DNA of 64,000 nucleotides from Staphylococcus lutrae (lineage in GTDB: Bacteria > Bacillota > Bacilli > Staphylococcales > Staphylococcaceae). The position numbers and the translations under genes were made by a program. Below are positions 17,955-29,100 of the stretch, in pieces (the first letter of the stretch is position 1; every line of letters begins with the position of its first letter). The notes below the pieces were generated by a model, which did not search any database, was not told where the DNA came from, and saw nothing but the letters and a program-made list of their open reading frames with translations. The DNA is taken from the NCBI RefSeq assembly GCF_002101335.1, contig NZ_CP020773.1, positions 868,001 to 932,000 of the forward strand. The letters run 5' to 3'.

Positions 17955-19364
17955 CTATACGTATTCATTGGGTCGATAGTTTTTTAATTGCACAGACGCT
18001 GCGACCACCTGTTGAATATCTGTTTTTTTAATCAGACCTAGCGTGCACAATTGTCCTAAAACATTGCCCATTGCACTGGCTTCAATTGGGCCTGTCACTA
18101 CTTTTTTACCTGTATATTTTGCTGTAAGCTGACATAGCAAAGCATTTTGTATCCCGCCACCGACCATATGTACAGTGTCATAAGATTGGCCCGACAATCG
18201 TTCAATTGTCAAAATCGTACGCTGATACTGCATTGCAATACTTTGAATCACGATGCGAACCCACTCACCCACCGTTTCAGGTAAGGTTTGGCCTGTTGCT
18301 TTAAGATGCTGCTGAATTAATTCATACATATTTTCTTGTTTCAGAAATGCAGCATCTTCAACGTCAATAAAACTATCAATGTGTGCCATTTCAGCACTTT
18401 TTACCAATTCACTAAAACTATAAGCGTGGCCTTGTTCAGACCAGTATCGCTGCAACTCTTGTAAAATCCATAACGCATTCAAATTTTTTAAACATTTAAT
18501 TTGACCGTCATACGTCCCCTCATTCGTCAATCCCATCTGATAAGCAACCTCGTTAATGATTGGTTCATCTCGTTGAATGCCTATCACTGACCAAGTGCCA
18601 CAAGAAATAAAAATAGCGTTTGGTGAGACTGTTAATATACTCGCTGCCGTATCATGTCCTGTCGATGCGATGACTTTTAATTCACTCAAACCCGTCTCTT
18701 TAATTAACGACGGCGTTAAATGACCAAGAACCTTGTTCAATGTCAACTCACTTTGATCGAACCATTGTTTTGGGATACCCAATTTTTCGAATAGGGTGTC
18801 CGACCACTTTTTTGAGGTCGATAACAATCCGCTCGTACTCGCAATAGAATAGTTAATATTGATTTGCTGTGTTAAAAAGTAATTAAACAAATCCGGCATA
18901 AATAAGACATGCGCCACCACATCTTTGAGCCAAGGATGTGCTTGTATATCTGCATAGAGCTGAACATATGAGTTAATCGAGCTCGGTACAATCCCCGTGT
19001 ATTTATAAAACTCCAACTCGGGCAATGCTTCATACAGCGCTTCTTGATATTTCAATTTCTCCTCATTCCGATAGTTTTTCGGAAGTAAGAGTAAACGCCC
19101 CTGTGCATCGATATAACCGTAATCCACACCCCATGTATCTATCGCCAAACTTTCCACATTTGTCGTCACTCGACTTACCGCTTTCAATCCATTTTTAATC
19201 TCTTGAAATAATTTTGGAAAATCCCAGTACAAGACACCGTTCATTTCAACCGGTGTATTCGCAAAGCGATAGATTTCTTCTAATTGTATTTTTTGTCCAT
19301 CAAAATGGCCTAATATCACTCTGCCTGAACTTGCACCAAAATCAATGGCAATATGTTTCGTCAC
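17955..19364 (-). CDS. fucK: FGGY-family sugar kinase, L-fuculokinase role
   Basis: About 469 aa. The N-terminal ATPase motif is IAIDFGASSGRVILGHF, with SLAIDTWGVDYGYID near residues 70-84 and the C-terminal MVGGGIQNALLCQLTA. These features are closest to the rhamnulokinase/fuculokinase group (RhaB-like). In this operon the substrate should be L-fuculose. I choose the GTG at 19364 (read MTKHIAIDFG), which has AAGGA nine bases upstream. The longer frame would overlap fucI. It starts 17 bp after the fucI stop. Confidence 0.85.
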   Translation of the reverse strand: MTKHIAIDFGASSGRVILGHFDGQKIQLEEIYRFANTPVEMNGVLYWDFPKLFQEIKNGLKAVSRVTTNVESLAIDTWGVDYGYIDAQGRLLLLPKNYRNEEKLKYQEALYEALPELEFYKYTGIVPSSINSYVQLYADIQAHPWLKDVVAHVLFMPDLFNYFLTQQININYSIASTSGLLSTSKKWSDTLFEKLGIPKQWFDQSELTLNKVLGHLTPSLIKETGLSELKVIASTGHDTAASILTVSPNAIFISCGTWSVIGIQRDEPIINEVAYQMGLTNEGTYDGQIKCLKNLNALWILQELQRYWSEQGHAYSFSELVKSAEMAHIDSFIDVEDAAFLKQENMYELIQQHLKATGQTLPETVGEWVRIVIQSIAMQYQRTILTIERLSGQSYDTVHMVGGGIQNALLCQLTAKYTGKKVVTGPIEASAMGNVLGQLCTLGLIKKTDIQQVVAASVQLKNYRPNEYV

Positions 19365-19381
19365 TTCGATCAATCCTTCCC

Positions 19382-21154
19382 CTATCGATAAACCGGGCCA
19401 AACGTTTGACACGCACGGTAATCAGCACCTTCAAGTGAAGCCGTACCAAAATGTTGCCAAACACGCGGACGGAACACGTCGGCGTCCGCCACATTATGCA
19501 TACTAACCGGAATTCTCAACATAGAAGCCAGTGTAATCAGTTCACGACCAATATGACCATAGCTGATTGCACCATGATTTGCGCCCCAATGATTCATGAC
19601 ATCATACACAGATTTAAAAGCACCTTCACCTGTTAAACGCGGTGCAAACCAAGTTGTTGGCCAAGTCGGATCTGTACGTTCATCTAAAATCTGATGGACA
19701 TCATCATCTAATGTCACGGAATATCCTTCCGCAATTTGAAGCACAGGTCCTAATCCAGCGACTAAATTCAATCGAACCATTGTCAGCGGCATTTCCCCTT
19801 TTGTAAGGTAATTGGTCGAAAAACCGCCACCTCTGAAATATTCTTGTATCGCTGGTCTAAACTGTGTCGCTTTCAAACACGATTCTACTTCCTCATTTGT
19901 AATCTCCCAATACGGTTTCATGGCAGGTTGTCCGGCACGTTGTTGCTGACCTGTGCCATCTAAAGTCGCTGAACCTGAATTAATGAGATGAATCACACCC
20001 GCTTTGGCACGGCCTTCTAATTGTCGTCCACCTGTCACCCGTGACACTGCTTCTGGGCTCCAATATGTGCGAACATCAGCAAAAATTTGAGCGGTATTCG
20101 TTAACAAGTAGTTAAACAACATTGAAATCCCATTAAGCGTGTCGTTTTCAGTCGCTACAATATAAGGTGTTCGTGTACCATCCCAATCAAAAGAAGTGTT
20201 TAAAATCGTTTCCATAAAATCGCCGTTTGGATAAAAGTCTGTCCATTGGCGTTGACCTTGAAAACCTGCAGCAATGGCAAAATGCCCTTCCGCTTCCTCT
20301 TCGTAACCCATCTCCGCCAGCTTCGGATTACCTACCATTAAATCACGACTAATAAGTGTCATTTTCACGACAAATTCTACTTGCCGTTCTTTTTCTTCAT
20401 CTGATAATTGATTTTCTGGTGCGTTTGTATCTTTACCAAAATGGCATTTTTCTTTTGTCCAATCTAATGCACGTTGATATTCCTCTTGGTCATAAATCCC
20501 TAACTCCATACGACGGATCAGTTCTGTCGAATCCACATATTCATTCCGCATGCCTAAATAATTTTGGAAAAAGCGCTCGTCGACCATTGAACCCGCAATC
20601 CCCATAGAGACACTTCCGATAGATAAATATGCTTTACCATGCATCAATCCTTTTGCAAGTGCTGCTTTGCTAAACAAAATCAGTTTGTCTTTAACATCAT
20701 CTGGAATCGTTCCGTCATTTGCATCTTGAACGTCTTTTCCATAAATACCGAAAGCAGGTATCCCTTTTTGAGCATGCGCGGATAAAACAGCGGCTAAATA
20801 GACTGCCCCAGGTCTTTCCGTACCGTTCAATCCCCAAATCGCATGTGGGATATTGTGGTTCATATCCATCGTTTCAGAACCATAACACCAACACGGCGTT
20901 ACAGTGATTGTTGCACAGACCTGATGTTGATCAAATTTTTCTTTAGCTTTGTTTGCTTCAGTAACACCACCAATTGTTGTATCAGCAATCACACATTGGA
21001 CTGCTTCACCATTGGGGTAACACAATGTCTCTGAAATCAACTGTGCTACTGCTTTTGCCATATCCATTGTCTGCACTTCTAATGATTCTCTCACGCCTTT
21101 TCTACGCCCATCAATCGTTGGACGAATCCCAATTTTGGGTAACTGTGTAAACAT
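19382..21154 (-). CDS. fucI: L-fucose isomerase
   Basis: A 590-aa isomerase that converts L-fucose to L-fuculose. It follows the E. coli FucI pattern along its whole length: [79 protein letters not shown] (metal-ligand region), [12 protein letters not shown] variant ([15 protein letters not shown]) and [12 protein letters not shown]. It is the first gene of the fucose operon, with a strong AAAGGAGGGG ribosome site, and it is divergent from the DeoR-type regulator. Confidence 0.96.
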   Translation of the reverse strand: MFTQLPKIGIRPTIDGRRKGVRESLEVQTMDMAKAVAQLISETLCYPNGEAVQCVIADTTIGGVTEANKAKEKFDQHQVCATITVTPCWCYGSETMDMNHNIPHAIWGLNGTERPGAVYLAAVLSAHAQKGIPAFGIYGKDVQDANDGTIPDDVKDKLILFSKAALAKGLMHGKAYLSIGSVSMGIAGSMVDERFFQNYLGMRNEYVDSTELIRRMELGIYDQEEYQRALDWTKEKCHFGKDTNAPENQLSDEEKERQVEFVVKMTLISRDLMVGNPKLAEMGYEEEAEGHFAIAAGFQGQRQWTDFYPNGDFMETILNTSFDWDGTRTPYIVATENDTLNGISMLFNYLLTNTAQIFADVRTYWSPEAVSRVTGGRQLEGRAKAGVIHLINSGSATLDGTGQQQRAGQPAMKPYWEITNEEVESCLKATQFRPAIQEYFRGGGFSTNYLTKGEMPLTMVRLNLVAGLGPVLQIAEGYSVTLDDDVHQILDERTDPTWPTTWFAPRLTGEGAFKSVYDVMNHWGANHGAISYGHIGRELITLASMLRIPVSMHNVADADVFRPRVWQHFGTASLEGADYRACQTFGPVYR

Positions 21155-21199
21155 CTAAACCCCTCCTTTAAATAGAATCATTCTCTCTATTTCAAAACT

Positions 21200-21228
21200 A
21201 TTATATGATAACGCTTACACAAAGTAAA
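21200..21228 (-). promoter_or_regulatory. fucI promoter with embedded cre-like site
   Basis: On the minus strand TTTACT (21223-21228) and TATAAT (21200-21205) are 17 nt apart, 46 bp before fucI. The spacer holds TGATAACGCTTACA (21206-21219), a one-mismatch match to the CcpA cre consensus. This position should give catabolite repression of the fucose genes when glucose is present. Confidence 0.75.
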
Positions 21229-21249
21229 CATTTTCTCACAAAAAATGTT
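21227..21249. promoter_or_regulatory. Inverted repeat, candidate operator for the DeoR-type regulator
   Basis: AACATTTT (21227-21234) and AAAATGTT (21242-21249) form perfect 8-bp arms with a 7-nt spacer, abutting the fucI -35 element. It lies between the divergent fucI and regulator genes, so it is the natural candidate for repressor binding. Confidence 0.5.
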
Positions 21250-21320
21250 GTTTTATGACCGAATTATTTTTGGTTTTTTGTGTTTTTTTCAGTTATAATG
21301 TGATTAAAAGAGGTGTATGT

Positions 21321-22073
21321 ATGAAAAAGTTTCAACGTTATAATGAAATCATGAATCGCCTCCACACTTTTAAACATGTCAATGTTAAAGATTTAGCAAT
21401 CGCTTTTAATGTGAGTGAGGAAACGATTCGACGCGATTTAGAACAACTTGAAAAGGAAGGCGTCGTCAAAAGAAAGCATGGTGGTGCTTCATTGATTTCT
21501 GAAAGTGACTTTCCCTATGCATATCGCGCAACAAGTCATCCAGAAAAGAAAAAAGCCATTGCAGAGAAAATTTTGCCACTCCTTAAAAATCAATATAGTA
21601 TTATGGCCGACTCCAGTTCAACAGTGTTGGAAGCCATTCGTCTGTTATCCATTGAAGGACAATCATACAAAGTCATCACAAATTCGATTAATATGTTATA
21701 TGAACTCTCATCAACCCCTTTAGATTTCATATCAACAGGAGGCATGCTTAAGCCAGACTCCGCAACATTAGTCGGTTCTCAAGCGATCAACACGATTCAT
21801 CACTATTACACGGATATCACGTTATTAAGTTGTCGTTCGCTATCGATCCATGGGGCTTCAGTAAACGGAGAATTAGAAGGTTTTACTAAAAAAGAAATGA
21901 TTGGTCAAGGACGTCAAGTTTGCTTGCTCGTGGATTCTAGCAAATTAACCCCTCACGAAGATGCACTTTTTCAATTTGCTTCATTCAAAGACATTGATTA
22001 CATCGTAAGCGATACCACATTACCTGAAATCTACCATCCCGTATTACAACAGCACCATGTTAAAGTACTCTAG
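21321..22073 (+). CDS. DeoR-family transcriptional regulator of the fucose genes
   Basis: About 250 aa. The N-terminal winged helix has the DeoR signature VKDLAIAFNVSEETIRRDLEQLEKEGVVKRKHGGA (residues about 22-56). The C-terminal sensor domain has the DSSSTVLEAI, TGGML and LLVDSSKL blocks of the sugar-phosphate-binding fold. The ATG at 21321 has AGAGGTG at 21309-21315. An upstream in-frame ATG at 21255 would extend into the promoter region. It is divergent from fucI, so it most likely represses the operon and is relieved by a pathway phosphate such as L-fuculose 1-phosphate (inference from family). Confidence 0.85.
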   Translation: MKKFQRYNEIMNRLHTFKHVNVKDLAIAFNVSEETIRRDLEQLEKEGVVKRKHGGASLISESDFPYAYRATSHPEKKKAIAEKILPLLKNQYSIMADSSSTVLEAIRLLSIEGQSYKVITNSINMLYELSSTPLDFISTGGMLKPDSATLVGSQAINTIHHYYTDITLLSCRSLSIHGASVNGELEGFTKKEMIGQGRQVCLLVDSSKLTPHEDALFQFASFKDIDYIVSDTTLPEIYHPVLQQHHVKVL

Positions 22074-22143
22074 ACTCAAGTAAGACGTTTTTTAGTACAA
22101 AGGGACTTATTCTTACATATATAGTGAAATGATATTGCGCAAA

Positions 22144-22179
22144 CAAATAAGCGAGGTCGCTTTCACCTCGCTTTATTTG
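22144..22179. terminator. Terminator after the fucose regulator
   Basis: CAAATAAGCGAGGT (22144-22157) pairs with ACCTCGCTTTATTTG (22165-22179) around a 7-nt loop, with one bulged base. T- and A-rich arms make it work in both directions. Confidence 0.8.
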
Positions 22180-22200
22180 TCGTATGATTGATTTGTCTCC

Positions 22201-22965
22201 TCAATCCATCCGTATGTACGTTTGGCGGATCCAATCTCTGACTGCAATAAAGCTCTGCCAATCTTGCTCGCCGTATAATGAAAGGCCATAACTTTTCAGT
22301 TTTTGGTAAAATGCTTGACGCATCCGCTTCGCCATATAATACAATACACCCGGATAATAACGTTCATAAAAATGAAAATCATTGTGTTCCAACAATGTCT
22401 CAGCAGATGTAGGAATAGACTGCACTAGCTTTTCCACCGTCGCTTTTTCGCTATATTTCATAATACACAATGCTATAAAATCTAAAGAAACATCTTTCCC
22501 TCTTGATATATTCGTTGTCTTCACCTGTCGAATATCCTTTCCCAAATTCAAACGACTTCGCTCATTTTTAATATCAATAAGCCATTTCTGCTGGACACAC
22601 ATCGAGGGTTGGGCACAATCCATTGTTTAGATCACTTTCTCCATCACGTGTAGCCACCTTTAGCAAGCATTTTTTGTCTGACCTACCACATTGAGACCGA
22701 GTGAATGTGGCAGATTAATCCTCCCTGCCACTTCACGTTCTGCCTCAACTTTTGTCATGTTTATCGTCAACGGAGTAAAATGTAATCCCGTCACCATGTA
22801 ATGGGGATTGAAATAGTCTTTATACAAGATACTTCCATTCATATCATAATCCGTTATCACTTGAGAAAAATGTGTTTCGCACACATTCGTTTTAACGATA
22901 CGACTTTGCCATTCATCGATTAAAAGATCTATCGATGATGAAATTTCATCACAATCGAATGACAC
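22201..22965 (-). pseudogene. Two minus-strand fragments of an unrecognised gene
   Basis: Two consecutive frames, 22660-22965 (101 codons) and 22201-22623 (140 codons), have protein-like composition. Examples are SSIDLLIDEWQSRIVKTNV, KVEAEREVAGRINLPHSLGL, LDFIALCIMKYSEKATVEKL and GLSLYGEQDWQSFIAVRDW. Neither has a clear ribosome site at its first ATG. Protein-like codons also continue upstream of 22965 (WAGTLGDVNL) until a stop near 23000. I read this as one gene broken by a frameshift and a stop, but two small genes cannot be excluded. No family is recognised. Confidence 0.4.
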
Positions 22966-23197
22966 GAGATTGACATCGCCAAGAGTGCCTGCCCATACAG
23001 GTCAATTCGAGACATTTCCATTGAAGTTCAACGTGTTAATATCACGACGCATGCATGGATTGAAATTTCAAAACAACAAGTCTTTTCGACACACTAATCG
23101 TGCGCCTGTCCGTCGTTCAATCTGCTTTTTCGTTTTATTCGATACTTTAAGGCTCATCTCTATTACGTCATAGAATCGATATGTGCATTGATTAAGA

Positions 23198-26100
23198 TTA
23201 TTTTTTCTTCGTTCTAGAAAAACGTTTAGAAAGTATTCCTAATCCGAACAGCACTAATACAATCGCTTTCCAATCTATACCTTCTGATTGTCCTGTTTCT
23301 GGTAAGACTTCTGTTTCAGAAACTGCACTTCCAGAAGACGATGGTACTTTCGTTGCAAATGCTGTTTTCAAAGCTTCTCGACTTGTCGGTGGATTTGACT
23401 TTACTTCCATACTTTCCGATGTTGCTACCTTAGGCTTCATATGTTCTGATGTTACAGTCACCATCGATTCTATTGTGCCTTCACTCACATTTGTATCTAA
23501 CTCTACCGCCGACGTTTCTGCTATTGTGTTATTCGGTGTTGATGCCTCTGATGCCAATGGTTGATTCGCTTCTGATGTTGGTACTTCTGAACCTGTTGGT
23601 GACTCTGACTTCGTATCTGAATTTTCTGGTGCCGGTGGCTCCGCTGTTGCGTTATCCAGATTTGTCGTTTCCTCTACAGTTGGTTGATCCGTTCCTGTTT
23701 CTGGTGCTTCCGGTGTTGGTGTTTCTACTATTTCGACATCTGGAGTTCCTGTTTCTGGTGTTGATACTTCTGATGTCGGTGTTGGCTCAACCGGTGTCAT
23801 TTCTCCTGACGGTTGGGTTGGGTGACTCTCCTCTGGACTTGTTGACCCCTCTGATCCTGTCGGTGGCTCTGACTTCGTATCTGAATTTTCGGATGCCGGT
23901 GACTCCGCTGTTGCATTATCCAGATTTGTCGTTTCACCTACATCTGGTTGATCCTTTCCTGTTTCTGGTGTTGATACTTCTGATGTCGACGTCGACTCAA
24001 CCGGTACCGCTTCTTCTGACGGTGATGTTGGGTGACTCTCCTCTGGACTTGTTGACCCCTCTGAACCTGTCGGCGACTCTGACTTCGTATCTGAATTTTC
24101 GGATGCCGGTGACTCCACTGTTGCATTATCCAGATTTGTCGTTTCCCCTACATCTGGTCGATCCGTTCCTGTTTCTGATACTTCTGATGTCGGCGTCGAC
24201 TCAACCGGTACCGCTTCTTCTGACGGTGATGTTGGTTGACTCTCCTCTGGACTTGTTGACCCCTCTGAACCTGTCGGCGACTCTGACTTCGTATCTGAAT
24301 TTTCGGATGCCGGTGACTCCACTGTTGCATTATCCAGATTTGTCGTTTCCCCTACATCTGGTCGATCCGTTCCTGTTTCTGATACTTCTGATGTCGACGT
24401 CGACTCAACCGGTACCGCTTCTTCTGACGGTGATGTTGGGTGACTCTCCTCTGGACTTGTTGACCCCTCTGAACCTGTCGGCGACTCTGACTTCGTATCT
24501 GAATTTTCGGATGCCGGTGACTCCACTGTTGCATTATCCAGATTTGTCGTTTCCCCTACATCTGGTCGATCCGTTCCTGTTTCTGATACTTCTGATGTCG
24601 GCGTCGACTCAACCGGTACCGCTTCTTCTGACGGTGATGTTGGTTGACTCTCTTCTGGACTTGTTGACCCCTCTGAACCTGTTGGTGGCTCTGACTTCGT
24701 ATCTGAATTTTCGGATGCCGGTGGCTCCGCTGTTGCATTATCCAGATTTGTCGTTCCCCCTACATCTGGTCGATCCGTTCCTGTTTCTGGTGTTGATACT
24801 TCTGATGTCGGCGTCGACTCAACCGGTACCGCTTCTTCTGACGGTGATGTTGGTTGACTCTCCTCTGGACTTGTTGACCCCTCTGAACCTGTTGGTGGCT
24901 CTGACTTCGTATCTGAATTTTCGGATGCCGGTGGCTCCGCTGTTGCGTTATCCAGATTTGTCGTTCCCCCTACATCTGGTCGATCCGTTCCTGTTTCTGA
25001 CACTTCTGATGTCGGTGTTGGCTCAACCGGTACCGCTTCTTCTGACGGTGATGTTGGTTGACTCTCCTCTGGACTTGTTGACCCCTCTGAACCTGTCGGT
25101 GGCTCTGACTTCGTATCTGAATTTTCGGATGCCGGTGGCTCCGCTGTTGCGTTATCCAGATTTGTCGTTCCCCCTACATCTGGTCGATCCGTTCCTGTTT
25201 CTGACACTTCTGATGTCGGTGTTGGCTCAACCGGTACCGCTTCTTCTGACGGTGATGTTGGTTGAGATGACTCTGAACCTGTCGGTGACTCTGACTTCGT
25301 ATCTGAATTTTCGGATGCCGGTGGCTCCGCTGTTGCATTATCCAGATTTGTCGTTTCACCTACATCTGGTTGATCCTTTCCTGTTTCTGATACTTCTGAT
25401 GTCGACGTCGACTCAACCGGTACCGCTTCTTCTGACGGTGATGTTGGGTGACTCTCCTCTGGACTTGTTGACCCCTCTGAACCTGTCGGCGACTCTGACT
25501 TCGTATCTGAATTTTCGGATGCCGGTGACTCCACTGTTGCATTATCCAGATTTGTCGTTTCCCCTACATCTGGTCGATCCGTTCCTGTTTCTGATACTTC
25601 TGATGTCGGCGTCGACTCAACCGGTAACACTTCTTCTGACGGTGATGTTGGTTGACTCTCCTCTGGACTTGTTGACCCCTCTGAACCTGTCGGTGGCTCT
25701 GACTTCGTATCTGAATTTTCTGGTGCCGGCGGCTCCGCTGTTGCATTATCCAGATTTGTCGTTCCCCCTACATCTGGTCGATCCGTTCCTGTTTCTGGTG
25801 TTGATACTTCTGATGTCGGTGTTGGCTCAACCGGTGTCATTTCTCCTGACGGTTGGGTTGGGTGACTCTCCTCTGGACTTGTTGACCCCTCTGAACCTGT
25901 CGGTGGCTCTGACTTCGTATCTGAATTTTCGGATGCCGGTGACTCCGCTGTTGCATTATCCAGATTTGTCGTTTCCCCTACATCTGGTTGATCCTTTCCT
26001 GTTTCTGATACTTCTGATGTCAACGTCGACTCAACCGGTACCGCTTCTTCTGACGGTGATGCTGATTGACTCTCCTCTGGACTTGTTGACCCCTCTGAAC

Positions 26101-29100
26101 CTGTCGGTGACTCTGACTTCGTATCTGAATTTTCTGGTGCCGGTGGCTCCGCTGTTGCGTTATCCAGATTTGTCGTTTCTGGATTCGTCTCTGGTGATGA
26201 TGACGTATTCTCTGATATTTCCGAAGACATTACAGACGAATCAGATCCATGATGTTCATCAACTGTGCCCGATGTACGATCCGCTTCTGGTTGTGTTTCA
26301 CCGGTATCTGTTGTTTCAGGTGTGGACAACGGGTTTTCTGGTGTTTGTACCTTCTCTGTTGCACCTTCTTGACTCGATGCTTCTGATGTCGCTTGGTCAT
26401 CCGTTTTAGGCGTTGCTGTTTCTTTCGATGATGACTTTGAATTTGTTTCTTGTGCTGATGTTTCTTTTTCTTTTGATAGTGTTTCTGTTTGAGCTGACTC
26501 ACTTTCCTCTGTGGTGGGACACGATTGAGGCATAGATTTAGGATCTACAACCACTTTTGTCTCTTGTGACATATTTTGACTTGTATCACGCGCAATCACT
26601 GATACTTCGTCATCTCGTGTAATGTGACTGATTTCTGGTGCATCGATTTGCCATGTGCCATCCGCTTGTGTCTCTGTTTCTAAAGTTTGATTTGATGATA
26701 ACTGTACAATAATATGACTACCTGGTTCAGCTTGTCCTGTTAATGTCGATGAGCCTTCTAATAAATGTTGAACGACTGGTTGACTTGGCGGTGTTGTATC
26801 TACAACGTCACCAGTCCCTGATTGCGAGCGATTACCAAAACGATCAATTTCTGTTACCTTAATAACATCACCCACGACTAATTCTGTATCAAACGGTACA
26901 CCAATCATCCAAGTTAAATTACGTCCTACTTTAGTTTTTATCACTGTATTGTTTGGGAGTATCACTTCAATTTGGTCTTGATATTTCTCACCTGTTCCCC
27001 AAATGATATGTTGTTTAGATTCTGTTGTTGCTACGGTTGGTTTTACTGGAGGGGTCACATCAACAGGTGTCACAACATTAACCATTGATCGATTTTTAAA
27101 TCCATCCACTGCGATAACATCAATACGATCATTAGAAGTCAAATCCATCCCTTCTGGAAGTTGAACTGACCAATGCCCATCTTCCGACATTGTAGTGAGC
27201 GTTTGCTGATTCGGTAATCTTACTTCCACTGTTGTATGTGGTTCTGTTTCTCCAGACATTACTGTGTCATGTTCGTTAAATGGATTGACTACAACGGGGC
27301 TAGGTGCAATGGTATCAGTCACAGCCGCTTGAACAGATTGGGATGAAAACTTGCCTTGTATCGTCGCAATAGCCGCAATTTCATCTCCTGGGTGAAAAGA
27401 TTCATTTACCGGCACATTCACTGTCCATTCCCCATTGTTTTCTACCGTTGTGTTAACAACTGTACCAGATGGAAATGTGACTGCAATCGAGGCGTGAGCA
27501 GGTCCATTACCGCCCACGAATCCACGACCATATTCTGTCACCGTCCAAGTCGGTTCTGGCGTATTCAATGTCGTTGTTTCTTCCATGTAAGGTTGTAATT
27601 GTGTCAAAAGACGTTCTTTCTCCCGACCATTAACATGTTGTACACCTTGCACAACACGATATAATTGCGTACGAAAATCTTTGCCAGGATTTTGCTTTAT
27701 TGTCTCAATAATTGCGTTTACATCACTTTGTAATTGACTTGCATAACGACTTTCCGCTGCTTCTTGCGTCTCATTATCAACAATCAATCCTTTATCTGTT
27801 AAGCGGTATGTGACTGTTTCTTTCTTTTTATTTGGCATTGGGATTTCAGCATGATTCTCTAAACGAAAAACCTGTCGGCGTGATGTTGCTTCTCTATGCT
27901 TCACTTGAATTGTGTCCCCATACTCCATTTTAAATGTCACTACTTCGGATGGCGATTGACGATTTCCAATAAAAGAACGCTCTAACAATTGCTCTCCTTG
28001 TTGATTTTGAATCGTTACATGTGCATATTCATCATTATAATAGATATGTGGTTTTGCCGGTGATTGCTTGTAAACAACTGTTTTTGTCAATGGATAATAG
28101 TCAATACTGGCGAATTCTACATTGGCTAATCCTTTGAGTGAAATGTGCTCCGTCATTGCATTTTGCGTGCTATTTGCATCCGGGTAATCTAGCGTCACTT
28201 CATTCGTTCCATTTTCACGGACAATGAGATACGCATGTTCAGGGAGTGCATAATTTTGAGATAGCGGTGCGATCACTTTGTATACCCCTGGTCGAATATG
28301 CGCAAAATTAACTGTATCATTTTGAATCGTTCCAATTGCTACGGTTTCTGTACCATCAACCAACTTTACTTCTGCTCCTTCTGGTAAGTGCTGACCATTA
28401 CGATGAATGTGAATTGTGGCATGGCTATCAATCGTCGTATCTTTCAAATCGGAAGAGCGTACTAGCTCATAAACAGAACTCAATCCTAATTGTTTTGCAT
28501 ATCTTGCTCTTTCTGCTGCATTGTCGATCAACATTGCCAATGGGTAAACGTAAGCGTTCCGAGAAGCGTTCGCTTGATCAATGAGTGTTTTAGGCAACTT
28601 AATTTGATATATTCCAAAATATGCAAGCCCATTGTATCCGTGGTCACCGAGCCAATGCTCAATAATCCAGCGTGGCACATCCTTTTCCACATGCCCTTTT
28701 GCCGCTTCTTCACGCATCGCTTTCAACATATCAGTGACGCCGTTGAATGTAGTGAGTCGAACCATTCTCGTCAAAAAGTCTAATCTTTCACGGACGTTTG
28801 TGCGACCTAGTGTAAAATGACTTGGGTCTTTTAATATTTTATCTTGAAGTGCTTTTTGGTACTGGGTTTGTTTTCCTTGATATAACCAATCTTTTTTCAC
28901 ACCCATAACTTTCGTCTGATATTCATTTGCAAATATATTATTCCATATTTCTACAAGTTCCATATGTCCATCGCCAATCATCCAGCCATCAAAGCCGTGG
29001 CCTACTTCATGCAGTGCTAACCACCCCGGTTGTAAATAGCCCCGTAATGATGGCTGATTCGAACCCATATGATCCCTTGACCAGTAAGCAATTCCTGCCC

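Noticed and set aside
23449..26409. 986-codon open frame on the plus strand across the repeat array
   Set aside because: It is the antisense of the repeat stalk. The Leu/Pro/Val-rich repetitive product follows from the codon bias of the real gene, and there is no ribosome site.
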